From NCBI GenBank assembly GCA_016297165.1, contig JAEDHF010000032.1, positions 1 to 14,221 on the forward strand: a stretch of 14,221 nucleotides of DNA, in the 5' to 3' direction. Both the position numbers and the translations under genes were made by a program. Positions within the stretch are counted from its first letter, which is position 1. The number at the start of each line of letters is the position of its first letter. Origin of the DNA: Oscillospiraceae bacterium (GTDB lineage Bacteria; Bacillota; Clostridia; Oscillospirales; Ruminococcaceae). The notes under the pieces are model-generated. The model made no database searches. It had not been told where the DNA came from and was given only the letters and a program-made list of their open reading frames with translations. This document shows positions 8,036-14,221 of this stretch, in pieces.

Positions 8036-9055
8036 TTATTTGTATCTGTAAAGGGATATTTTCTCAAAACCATCCAGAAGCTCTTCCGAAAGCTTAAAGG
8101 CTTCGGAAACGCCTCTCGCAACACATTCGAGAGCGTTATCGGCCACATAACAGGGCACTCCCGTTTCTCTTGAAATGCATTTATCAAGACCGCCAAGAAG
8201 AGAACCGCCGCCCGTCAGTACTATTCCATTATGATGAATATCTCCGACGAGCTCTGGAGGAGTTATTTCGAGAACACTTTTAACGCTGTCGATTATTTCT
8301 ACAACAAGGTCGGAAACCGCCATAGCAACATCCAGATCGCTTATTTCCTGTGTTACGGGCAGCCCTTTGATAAGATGCCTGCCCTTTACCTCCATTTTAA
8401 TCTCTCCTGTGGGATTGAATACATTGGCTATGGACTTCTTTACTGTTTCGGCAGTTTTTTCGCCGATAAGTATCTTATATTTTCCCGATATATACTTAAT
8501 TATTGCATCGTCGAACTTGTTTCCTGCGACCTTTACGGATTTTGAATTTACTATGCCATTGAAGGACACTACAGCAACGTCGGCTGTACCACCGCCGATA
8601 TCTACAACCATATTACCGTCGGGCTTTGAAATATCAACTCCCGCACCAAGAAGAGCGGCTATAGGCTCCTGAATTATATATACCTTTCGGGCACCGGCAG
8701 ATAAAGCCGCTTCAACCACTGCACGTCTTTCAACATCGGTAACCGAAGAGGGAACGCAGATAATTATCCTCGGCTTAAGGAGCATACTTCCGCTTACCTT
8801 TCGTATAAACTCCGAAATCATAGATTCCGCCATGACATTATCGGAAATTACGCCGTCAGCAAGAGGCTTGACTGCCACAATATATTCGGGAGTCCGTCCG
8901 AGCATTCTGTATGCCTCGGCACCCACAGCTAAAACCTGTTTCTTTTTCTTATCGTAGGCAACAACACTGGGCTCGTTCACTACAATTCCCTTTCCGCCTA
9001 TGGTAATTATGGTATTAGCAGTTCCTAAATCTATTCCTATATCCATGGAGCTCAT
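8036..9055 (-). CDS. MreB/Mbl-like bacterial actin
   Basis: An actin-fold ATPase of the MreB family, which forms filaments along the membrane and guides side-wall synthesis in rod-shaped cells. Numbered from the preferred start, phosphate-1 is DIGIDLGTANT (5-15), the conserved EP of the interdomain helix is E130-P131, phosphate-2 is DIGGGTAD (152-159) and the adenosine motif TGGGSLLGGLD is at 281-291. Length (339) is normal. Deviations from the usual text are IQEP for IEEP and GGGTAD for GGGTTE. There is no mreC or mreD beside it; instead it is the last gene of an operon and overlaps cca. ATG 9064 overlaps the cca stop as ATGA but touches the AAAAGGAG site with no spacer; ATG 9055 has a nine-base spacer and is preferred. 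It could be the Mbl or MreBH paralogue, so no symbol is assigned. Confidence 0.88.
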   Translation of the reverse strand: MSSMDIGIDLGTANTIITIGGKGIVVNEPSVVAYDKKKKQVLAVGAEAYRMLGRTPEYIVAVKPLADGVISDNVMAESMISEFIRKVSGSMLLKPRIIICVPSSVTDVERRAVVEAALSAGARKVYIIQEPIAALLGAGVDISKPDGNMVVDIGGGTADVAVVSFNGIVNSKSVKVAGNKFDDAIIKYISGKYKILIGEKTAETVKKSIANVFNPTGEIKMEVKGRHLIKGLPVTQEISDLDVAMAVSDLVVEIIDSVKSVLEITPPELVGDIHHNGIVLTGGGSLLGGLDKCISRETGVPCYVADNALECVARGVSEAFKLSEELLDGFEKISLYRYK

Positions 9056-9060
9056 ACCAA

Positions 9061-10383
9061 TCATCTCCTTTTCGCTTTATTAAGCAGTATTTCCCGTTTA
9101 TTAAGACTGTTATCCTCGATAACCATATCGAGAAGAAGCTTCAGCTCCTGCCCTATTTCTTCACCCTTATAGCCAAGCTCCATAAGGTCCTTACCGTTTA
9201 TCTCAAGCCTTTTTACCGAGAAACACTCCCTGTCCCTGATAATTTCTTCCGTTCTTTTCCTTATTTCGTTATAGAGGTCAATTCTTTTTCTGTATTCGGG
9301 AGCCTTTCCCATATCGTCGGCAATATGAACCTCGATAATATCAAGAAACATTTCTTCGCCGAATTTATTAAGATATCTCCTTATCAGATTATCACGGTTT
9401 TCAAGAACAATATCGTGATACTTTATGAGCGCTATAGCCCTTTCTGCAGTAGCCTTGTCGTACTTAAAGCTGCTGAAAAAGTGTTCTGCTATCTGTCTGC
9501 TGCCCTTTGCGTGTCCCTTAAAATGGCCAACGCCGTCGGAAAATGTAAAATAATCGGGTTTTCCGATATCATGAAAAAGCATAGCAAGACGAAGATACTT
9601 TTCGGGTCTTATCGCCGAAACGGTAGCTATAATATGCTCATATACATCACGATTGTGATATTTTGTGTGCTGCTCGAAGCCGAAGCATTTACTGAGTTCG
9701 GGAATAATGACTGCAAAAACATCTCTGAATTCCCTGAGCACGCTTTCACAGTTTCCGCAGATTAGCTTATTCAGCTCCTCCGCTATGCGCTCCGCCGAAA
9801 TATTCTTAAGGAGCTCTTTGTTCCTATGAATACTCGAAGCGGTTTCGTTCTCAATTTTCATATTATACTGTGAAGCAAACCTGAGACCACGGAGTATTCT
9901 GAGCCCGTCCTCATTAAACCGCTTATTGGGGTCGCCGATAGCTCTGATAATGCCATTTTTCAGGTCGTTTTCACCACCGAACAGGTCAACTATACCTTCG
10001 TCGGGGTTATATGCAAGAGCATTTACGGTAAAATCCCTGCGTTTTAAATCTTCTCTGAGACTCTTTGTGAACGATACTCCCTCGGGACGGCGGTTATCGC
10101 TATATTCCCCGTCAACCCGATAGGTAGTAATCTCATAAGGCTCCTTACCGATTATAACAGTAACCGTTCCAAACCTGATACCCGTAGTAACGGTCTTATA
10201 TTCGGGAAAAGCGCCTATTATTTCTTCGGGAGAAGCGTTGGTTGTAAAATCGTAATCCTTCGGCTCAATTCCCAAAAGGGTATTCCTGATACAGCCGCCC
10301 ACAAGATAGGCTTCAAAGCCCTTCTCCTTTAGCCTTTTAAGTATTAAGCCCACATTTTCGGGCAGATTCACAGTATTATTCAT
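9061..10383 (-). CDS. cca: CCA-adding tRNA nucleotidyltransferase with HD domain
   Basis: Builds or repairs the 3' CCA end of tRNAs from CTP and ATP without a nucleic acid template. It is a class II enzyme of 440 residues. The nucleotidyltransferase head has LVGGCIRN (27-34) and the metal-binding D43-Y-D45 in KDYDFTT; RRDFTVNA (115-122) and EDGLRILRGLRFA (159-170) are the conserved neck motifs. A C-terminal HD domain follows, with LFHDIGKPDYFTF at about 269-281, as in many bacterial CCA enzymes with phosphatase activity. Some clades split the work between A-adding and CC-adding enzymes, and this cannot be decided here. The ATG lies inside the end of the upstream deaminase gene (8-bp overlap) and no good ribosome binding site is visible, so translation is probably coupled. 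The stop overlaps the longer mreB-like frame. Confidence 0.94.
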   Translation of the reverse strand: MNNTVNLPENVGLILKRLKEKGFEAYLVGGCIRNTLLGIEPKDYDFTTNASPEEIIGAFPEYKTVTTGIRFGTVTVIIGKEPYEITTYRVDGEYSDNRRPEGVSFTKSLREDLKRRDFTVNALAYNPDEGIVDLFGGENDLKNGIIRAIGDPNKRFNEDGLRILRGLRFASQYNMKIENETASSIHRNKELLKNISAERIAEELNKLICGNCESVLREFRDVFAVIIPELSKCFGFEQHTKYHNRDVYEHIIATVSAIRPEKYLRLAMLFHDIGKPDYFTFSDGVGHFKGHAKGSRQIAEHFFSSFKYDKATAERAIALIKYHDIVLENRDNLIRRYLNKFGEEMFLDIIEVHIADDMGKAPEYRKRIDLYNEIRKRTEEIIRDRECFSVKRLEINGKDLMELGYKGEEIGQELKLLLDMVIEDNSLNKREILLNKAKRR

Positions 10384-11647
10384 TACTCATAGCTTTAATT
10401 ATCTCGTTAGACTTTTTGAAGATAAACTCGGGAGACTCATTAACGAAGAATTCCCCGTTTTCATACAGAATTCTGCCCCCTACCATAGTCATTTTCACGT
10501 TTTGCTTACTGCCCGCATATACAACATTCTTTGCGATATTATTGAGCGGCTGCATATTGGGCTGATTAAGGTCAATCTCAATAAGGTCCGCCTTTTTACC
10601 GACTGCAAGAGTATCACAGTCCTTAAGACCCATAGCGAGAGCGCCGTTTACCGTAGCCATTTTAAGAACTTCAGCTGCGTCGCAAGCCTCGGCGTCCATT
10701 GTACTAACCTTCTGGAGCCCTGTAACAAGGAACATTTCACGGAACATATCAAGACAGTTATTGCTCGCAGGGCCATCGGTTCCGATAGCTACGGGTATAT
10801 TTTCCTTAAGATATCGTGAAATAGGAGCAATACCGCTGGCAAGCTTAAGATTTGAGGCAGGATTTGTTACTGCAAAAAGTCCTCTTTTCTTAAAAATTTC
10901 TATATCCTTATCGCTCATCCATACACAATGGTAACCGCCGCCGCCGTAATTATACATACCGATGCTGTCGAGAAGCTCCGTAGGAGTCATTCCGTAACGT
11001 TCTATACAGCCCTCAACCTCGTTCTTAGTTTCGGAGTTATGAACGAACACAGGAAGCTTCCTCCTGTTTGCAAGCGCAGAAAGCTCCTTCATAAGCTCAA
11101 TAGACGTTGTATATTCCGCATGGAAGCCGAGATGATAGGAAATAAGGGGGTCCTTTGCATTAAAGCTGTCGAAATCCTTTTCCATCTGCTCGACAGTTCC
11201 GCCGAAATTGTTAATGGAGTCACAGATAACGGTTCTGAAACCGCTGTCAATGCTTGCTGAAGCGATAGCTTCAGTTTTCATATACATATCGAAATTAGCG
11301 GTAATGCCGCTTGTAAGATATTCTAAGATGCCAAGGCGTGACAGCCAGTAAACACGCTCGGGATTAAGCTTCGCTTCCATAGGGAAAACACGGTTGTAAA
11401 GCCATTCCTGTAAGGGTAAATCATCAGCAAAGGAACGCAGGAAGGTCATAGCCGTATGGGTATGGGCATTCTTGAAGCCGGGCATTATGAGGTTCCCCTT
11501 TGCGTCGATTTCTCTGTCAAAGTTACCATCACCCTTATCCTTTCCAATATAGGAAATAATATCCCCCTCGGTATGAAGCTCGCCCTCAAAAAACTGAATT
11601 CCGTCGGTCATTGTAAGGATTTTTGCGTTATATATTCTGATTTTCAT
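10376..11647 (-). CDS. mtaD: MtaD-type deaminase (methylthioadenosine / S-adenosylhomocysteine / adenosine)
   Basis: A metal-dependent amidohydrolase that removes the 6-amino group of adenosine-like nucleosides such as 5'-methylthioadenosine, S-adenosylhomocysteine or 5'-deoxyadenosine. It has 423 residues, normal for the family. Metal and catalytic residues are in place: H62-x-H64 in NAHTHTAM, H203 and E206 in HNSE, H240 in YHCVWM, and D291 in GTDGPASNNCLDMF. NPASNLKLASGIAPI around 262-276 is a hallmark of the MtaD/SsnA branch. The GNAT stop overlaps its ATG (ATGA) and its own end overlaps cca by 8 bp. Sharing an operon with a purine nucleoside phosphorylase and mtnA points to MTA or a related 5'-modified adenosine as substrate. 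Substrate choice within the family is broad, so the symbol is tentative; guanine deaminase-like activity is less likely. Confidence 0.88.
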   Translation of the reverse strand: MKIRIYNAKILTMTDGIQFFEGELHTEGDIISYIGKDKGDGNFDREIDAKGNLIMPGFKNAHTHTAMTFLRSFADDLPLQEWLYNRVFPMEAKLNPERVYWLSRLGILEYLTSGITANFDMYMKTEAIASASIDSGFRTVICDSINNFGGTVEQMEKDFDSFNAKDPLISYHLGFHAEYTTSIELMKELSALANRRKLPVFVHNSETKNEVEGCIERYGMTPTELLDSIGMYNYGGGGYHCVWMSDKDIEIFKKRGLFAVTNPASNLKLASGIAPISRYLKENIPVAIGTDGPASNNCLDMFREMFLVTGLQKVSTMDAEACDAAEVLKMATVNGALAMGLKDCDTLAVGKKADLIEIDLNQPNMQPLNNIAKNVVYAGSKQNVKMTMVGGRILYENGEFFVNESPEFIFKKSNEIIKAMSNE

Positions 11648-12102
11648 TGTTCTTTTCCTTCTTTACTTTTAGTGTATGTCATAGGTATATATCGGATTCC
11701 GTCCTTTATCTGCTCGGGCATATCGTCAATAAAGCCTAAATGACGGTATATCCCGGCGGCGAAGGGCGATGAATTTACCGTAAGCCTCTCGGTATAACAG
11801 CACCTCAGCACTTCATCAAAAAGCAGTCTGCCCACTCCCTTGCCCTGATATCCTTCATCAACAAATAAAAGGGCGATATGACTGCCTAAAAGACGGGTAG
11901 CTATCGTTCCCACAAGCTTTCCGCCGTCAAATGCACCATAGAAAGTAAGCTTTTCCAGGTACTCCTTTGATGAAAGAGAGGTTTTAAAGCTTTCGATACC
12001 CTCTTTCGGATATTCGGGAGCCTCAAATACCATAAAAACCCCGATAGTGAGCTTTATAGCGGCTTCGATATCGCTCTTATCGGTTAATCTTCTTACAATC
12101 AT
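11644..12102 (-). CDS. GNAT-family N-acetyltransferase, substrate unknown
   Basis: A 152-residue acetyl-CoA-dependent acetyltransferase. The N-terminus MIVRRLTDKSDIEAA is the usual GNAT first strand and helix. The ALLFVDEGYQGKGVG stretch carries the acetyl-CoA loop (Q86-G-K-G-V-G91), and SSPFAAGIYRHLGF is the conserved final helix and strand. It ends in DGIRYIPMTY, as in a widespread family of unassigned Firmicute acetyltransferases. Start choice: GGAAGGG precedes two adjacent ATGs, at 12105 and 12102; the second has the better spacing. The GTG at 12126 in the same frame would include the ribosome binding site in the coding sequence. The gene begins inside the last codons of mtnA and ends in ATGA overlap with the deaminase, so it is part of the operon. 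Nothing links it directly to methylthioadenosine chemistry. Confidence 0.85.
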   Translation of the reverse strand: MIVRRLTDKSDIEAAIKLTIGVFMVFEAPEYPKEGIESFKTSLSSKEYLEKLTFYGAFDGGKLVGTIATRLLGSHIALLFVDEGYQGKGVGRLLFDEVLRCCYTERLTVNSSPFAAGIYRHLGFIDDMPEQIKDGIRYIPMTYTKSKEGKEQ

Positions 12103-13140
12103 CATTATCCCTTCCGAAAAGCGCACTGAGACTTTCTGTATAAGGATAACGGCAAATACCCTTTTCCGTCACGATAGCGGTAATAAGCTCACTATCTGTT
12201 ACATCGAAAGCGGGATTATAGCATTTTACCCCCTCGGGCGCCATAGGCTTTTCGTAAAACTTCGTCTTTATTTCTTCGGCTTCACGCTCTTCTATCTTAA
12301 TATCCTGCCCTGTTTTGCAGTTAAAATCAATGGTAGTCGAGGGGCAGAAAACATAGAAAGGAATACCGTAATGCTTAGCAAGGACAGCCACACCGCTTGT
12401 TCCGATTTTATTGGCAGTATCACCGTTAGCGGCAACCCTGTCACAGCCCACAAAGCAAGCGTTTATTTTACCCTGTTTCATAACGATACTCGCCATATTG
12501 TCACATATAAGTGTTACATCAATTCCTGCGTTATAAAGCTCATACGCCGTAAGACGGGCACCCTGTAAAAGCGGTCTTGTCTCGTCTGAATAAACGTGGA
12601 AATTATAGCCCTTTTCCTTACCTAAGAATAAGGTACCGAGACCCGTACCATATCGGGAGGTAGCTAAGGGTCCTTAACGAGAGTAAGCCCGTATTCCGAA
12701 ATAGCACGGCACATAGCAATATCCTCGTTATGTATAGCAGTACTCTCGGCTTTCATAGCCGTAAGCATAGCTTCAATGCCTTTATCTTTCTTATCGCAGG
12801 CAGCTTTTTCAACACGGTTAAGCGCATGACTTAAGTTCACAGCAGTAGGTCGGGCAGAATTGATATAATCCTTTATGGTACGAAGCTTTTCAAGAAAACC
12901 GTCACTGCTTTCTGCCGCTATACTGCCTGCCATTACGTAAAGACCATAGCCAGCACATATTCCGATAGCTGGCGCTCCTCTTACCTTAAGCTCATATATA
13001 GCGTCATAAAGCTCTTCGGGAGTTGAAAGAGAAATATACTTAAGCTCGTTGGGTAAAAGAGTCTGGTCAATTATTATTACGCTTTTCCCGTCCTCGGAAA
13101 GACGTACATTTTCACAATTCACTACTTCGTTTATATTCAT
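12077..13140 (-). pseudogene. mtnA: Methylthioribose-1-phosphate isomerase, broken by internal deletion and frameshift
   Basis: The intact enzyme converts 5-methylthioribose-1-phosphate to methylthioribulose-1-phosphate. The first piece (13140 to 12664, 158 codons) has LKVRGAPAIGI and SARPTAVNLS and stops just after LTLVKD. The second piece continues at about 12675 in another frame with LATSRYGTGLG, ETRPLLQGARLTAYEL, GCDRVAANGDTANKIGTSG and FNPAFDVTDSELITAIVTEKG, ending at 12077. Compared with B. subtilis MtnA, about 11 residues between these parts are missing, including the NAG motif with catalytic Cys160; its partner aspartate (Asp240 there) survives in GCDR. A loss of about 34 bp fits the frame change. 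Both halves are otherwise well conserved, so the break is recent or a sequence or assembly error. The ribosome binding site (CGGAG) and start are intact, 12 bp after the phosphorylase gene. Confidence 0.9.
12670..12673 (-). other. Deletion junction in mtnA with possible GGAC microhomology
   Basis: On the - strand the text around the break reads AAGGACCCTTAGCT. The upstream frame reads AAG-GAC then CCT-TAG (stop); the downstream frame reads GGA-CCC-TTA-GCT as Gly-Pro-Leu-Ala, and the triplet before that GGA is TAA. A GGAC in the Lys-Asp codons and a second GGAC in the Gly-Pro codons of an intact gene, 34 bp apart, would give exactly this junction if one copy and the DNA between them were lost. 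Confidence 0.6.
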
Positions 13141-13152
13141 TTTTCGCTCCGA

Positions 13153-13986
13153 TTATAACGCTCTGTAAATATTTACGACAGAAGACTTTATAAGCTTCTT
13201 GAATAAGGGAGCCGCCTTATCCGAGGCTTCCATAACCTCCTGATGAGTAAGGGGATTATCCGTAAGACCGCAGGCAAGGTTAGCAATACAGGAAATACCG
13301 CAGATTTTCATACCTGCATGGTTTGCTGCAATAGCTTCGCAAGCCGTACTCATACCAATAGCGTCAGCGCCTAACATTCTGCACATTCTTACCTCTGCAG
13401 GGCTTTCAAAATTAGGACCCGTAAGCTGGATATAAACACCCTCACGGAGATTTATTCCCTGTTCCTTTGCAGTATTCTTTATAATAGAGCGAAGGTCCTT
13501 GTCGTAAATCTCATGCATATCAGGGAAACGTGTTCCGAGCTCATCAAGATTACCGCCGATAAGGGGACTGGGTACGAAATTCGCAATCTGGTCGGTAATA
13601 AGCATAAAATCTCCTGCCGAAAACTCGGGGTTTGCACCGCCGCTTGCATTTGTAAGGTATAAAACCTCTGCGCCCATCATTCTCATAAGCCTTGTAGGAA
13701 GAACAACATCCTCCATTGAGTAACCCTCGTAGTAATGCACTCTTCCCTGCATAATTACTACGGGAACCTCCTCTATATATCCGAAAACAAATCTTCCCTT
13801 ATGACCGATAACCGTTGACTGTGGGAAGCCTTCTATTTCACTGTAATTGAGGGTTGCCTTTATATCGATTTCGTCGGCAAGAGCTCCGAGGCCCGAGCCT
13901 AAAATAATAGCCACCGACGGCTTAAAATCTACCTTTTCCTTAAAGCATTCGTAACACTTATTCAGTCTTTCCATAGCCTTTGTCAT
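13153..13986 (-). CDS. Purine nucleoside phosphorylase (trimeric, 6-oxopurine type)
   Basis: Splits purine nucleosides with phosphate into the base and ribose-1-phosphate. It has 277 residues, the usual size for the trimeric PNP/MTAP family. Phosphate site: GSGLG (30-34), GHKGR (61-65), GRVHYYEGY (81-89) and NASGG (113-117). Base and ribose site: E194 in GPNFESPAE, M212 in GMST and N236 in SCIAN. Glu plus Asn at these places marks 6-oxopurine enzymes; MTA phosphorylases carry Asp in place of the Asn. This copy should therefore favour inosine, guanosine and possibly methylthioinosine over MTA. The usual MSTVPE reads MSTACE here. The ATG at 13986 fits family length and follows AAAGGAACGG; the TTG at 14022 would start only about 13 bases after the predicted transcription start. 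It is the first gene of the operon. Confidence 0.93.
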   Translation of the reverse strand: MTKAMERLNKCYECFKEKVDFKPSVAIILGSGLGALADEIDIKATLNYSEIEGFPQSTVIGHKGRFVFGYIEEVPVVIMQGRVHYYEGYSMEDVVLPTRLMRMMGAEVLYLTNASGGANPEFSAGDFMLITDQIANFVPSPLIGGNLDELGTRFPDMHEIYDKDLRSIIKNTAKEQGINLREGVYIQLTGPNFESPAEVRMCRMLGADAIGMSTACEAIAANHAGMKICGISCIANLACGLTDNPLTHQEVMEASDKAAPLFKKLIKSSVVNIYRAL

Positions 13987-14041
13987 AATAATCCGTTCCT
14001 TTCCTGCAATATGCACATTCAATAATACTATTTATTCTGTC

Positions 14042-14070
14042 ATTATACCATAAATAACAGAAAATTTCAA
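14042..14070 (-). promoter_or_regulatory. Near-consensus sigma-70 promoter of the phosphorylase-to-mreB operon
   Basis: On the - strand, TTGAAA (14070-14065) and a perfect TATAAT (14047-14042) are 17 bp apart. Transcription should begin near 14035, leaving a leader of about 50 nt before the ATG at 13986, too short for a SAM or purine riboswitch. All genes down to the mreB-like gene overlap or nearly touch, so one long transcript is likely. Confidence 0.85.
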
Positions 14071-14103
14071 TAGGAAAGGACCTATATCCATTGATACAGG
14101 TCC
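14071..14103 (-). terminator. Terminator-like hairpin after the GGDEF-like gene
   Basis: An 11-bp stem with one G-T wobble (GGACCTGTATC with GATATAGGTCC on the - strand) and an AATG loop lies 6 bp after the stop of the right-hand gene. The following T tract is short (TTTCCTA), so termination may be partial. It sits directly upstream of the -35 box of the next operon. Confidence 0.65.
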
Positions 14104-14109
14104 CTATGA

Positions 14110-14221
14110 TTATCTTACTTCCGCTTCAGCGGCAGTTCTTGCATATTTCGCTTTCATTTCCTTTTTCTTGCTGTACATACGTTCATCAGCCAGTTTGTGG
14201 ATATCCTTAAGTGTCTTTGTG
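14110..14221 (-). CDS. C-terminal end of a probable GGDEF-domain protein (start outside window)
   Basis: Only the last 36 codons are visible, read leftward from the window edge to a TAA at 14112-14110. The peptide contains LADERMYSKKKEMK. The A-D-x-R/A-M-Y-x-x-K pattern is the classic last helix of GGDEF domains, which make or bind cyclic di-GMP, and it is followed by a charged, alanine-rich tail. The catalytic GGDEF signature itself would lie about 100 residues upstream and is not in the window, so whether the protein is an active diguanylate cyclase, and what sensor domain it carries, cannot be said. It is co-directional with the phosphorylase operon but separated from it by a hairpin and a strong promoter, so it is a separate unit. 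Confidence 0.7.
   Translation of the reverse strand, partial: TKTLKDIHKLADERMYSKKKEMKAKYARTAAEAEVR

Noticed and set aside
9056..9064. ATG at 9064 as start of the mreB-like gene
   Set aside because: It makes an attractive ATGA overlap with cca, but the AAAAGGAG site directly touches it; ATG 9055 has proper spacing. Not fully excluded.
12047..12568. 173-codon open frame on the + strand
   Set aside because: It is antisense to mtnA and the GNAT gene, whose motifs are unmistakable; low-complexity translation with no family features.
12664..12680. Programmed frameshift in mtnA
   Set aside because: No slippery heptamer is evident and a conserved catalytic segment is missing from both frames, so a ribosomal shift would not produce a working enzyme.
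13987..14022. Upstream TTG start for the purine nucleoside phosphorylase
   Set aside because: It would place the ribosome binding site inside the coding region and lengthen the protein beyond the family norm.
13987..14041. SAM or purine riboswitch before the phosphorylase operon
   Set aside because: The predicted leader is only about 50 nt and shows no paired elements of those aptamers.
1..14221. Mobile element, CRISPR, toxin-antitoxin, defence or novel RNA system
   Set aside because: No transposase or integrase, no repeat arrays, no tRNA, no long noncoding stretch; the longest gap between genes is about 200 bp and is explained by a terminator and promoter.

Overview
The window reads as chromosomal DNA of a low-to-mid GC, Gram-positive anaerobe, most likely a clostridial (Ruminococcaceae/Oscillospirales-type) member of the Bacillota. 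The evidence is AG-rich ribosome binding sites before nearly every gene, tightly packed co-directional operons, near-consensus TTGAxx-17-TATAAT promoters, and protein sequences that read like clostridial versions of their families. This placement is inference. There is no sign of phage, transposons, CRISPR or RNA genes.

Region 1 (1-6460, + strand) is an arginine biosynthesis operon: argH (5' end outside the window), a small GNAT acetyltransferase, argC, argJ, argB, argD and argF, closed by a rho-independent terminator. ArgJ, ArgB, ArgC, ArgD, ArgF and ArgH cover glutamate to arginine by the cyclic (acetyl-recycling) route, except for argininosuccinate synthase (ArgG) and carbamoyl phosphate supply, which are not in view. 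ArgB has the N-terminal helix extension typical of arginine-inhibited kinases.

Region 2 (6460-8035, + strand) is a single GT4-type glycosyltransferase gene with its own strong promoter and terminator and an unusual basic, Ser/Lys-rich C-terminal tail.

Region 3 (8036-14047, - strand) is a second operon read right to left from a near-consensus promoter: purine nucleoside phosphorylase, mtnA (broken), a GNAT acetyltransferase, an MtaD-type adenosine/methylthioadenosine deaminase, a CCA-adding tRNA nucleotidyltransferase, and a stand-alone MreB/Mbl-like actin homologue. The deaminase, phosphorylase and isomerase suggest a deaminase-first route for salvaging methylthioadenosine: MTA to methylthioinosine, to methylthioribose-1-phosphate, to methylthioribulose-1-phosphate. 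In this sequence mtnA is split by an apparent ~34-bp deletion that removes the motif holding the catalytic cysteine, so the route looks interrupted at the isomerase.

Region 4 (14078-14221, - strand) holds a terminator-like hairpin and the last 36 codons of a gene that looks like the end of a GGDEF (diguanylate cyclase-type) protein.

I did not find a convincing undescribed system. The most useful observations are the mtnA lesion, the deaminase-first salvage grouping, the acetyltransferase placed inside the arginine operon, and the mreB-like gene coupled to cca.
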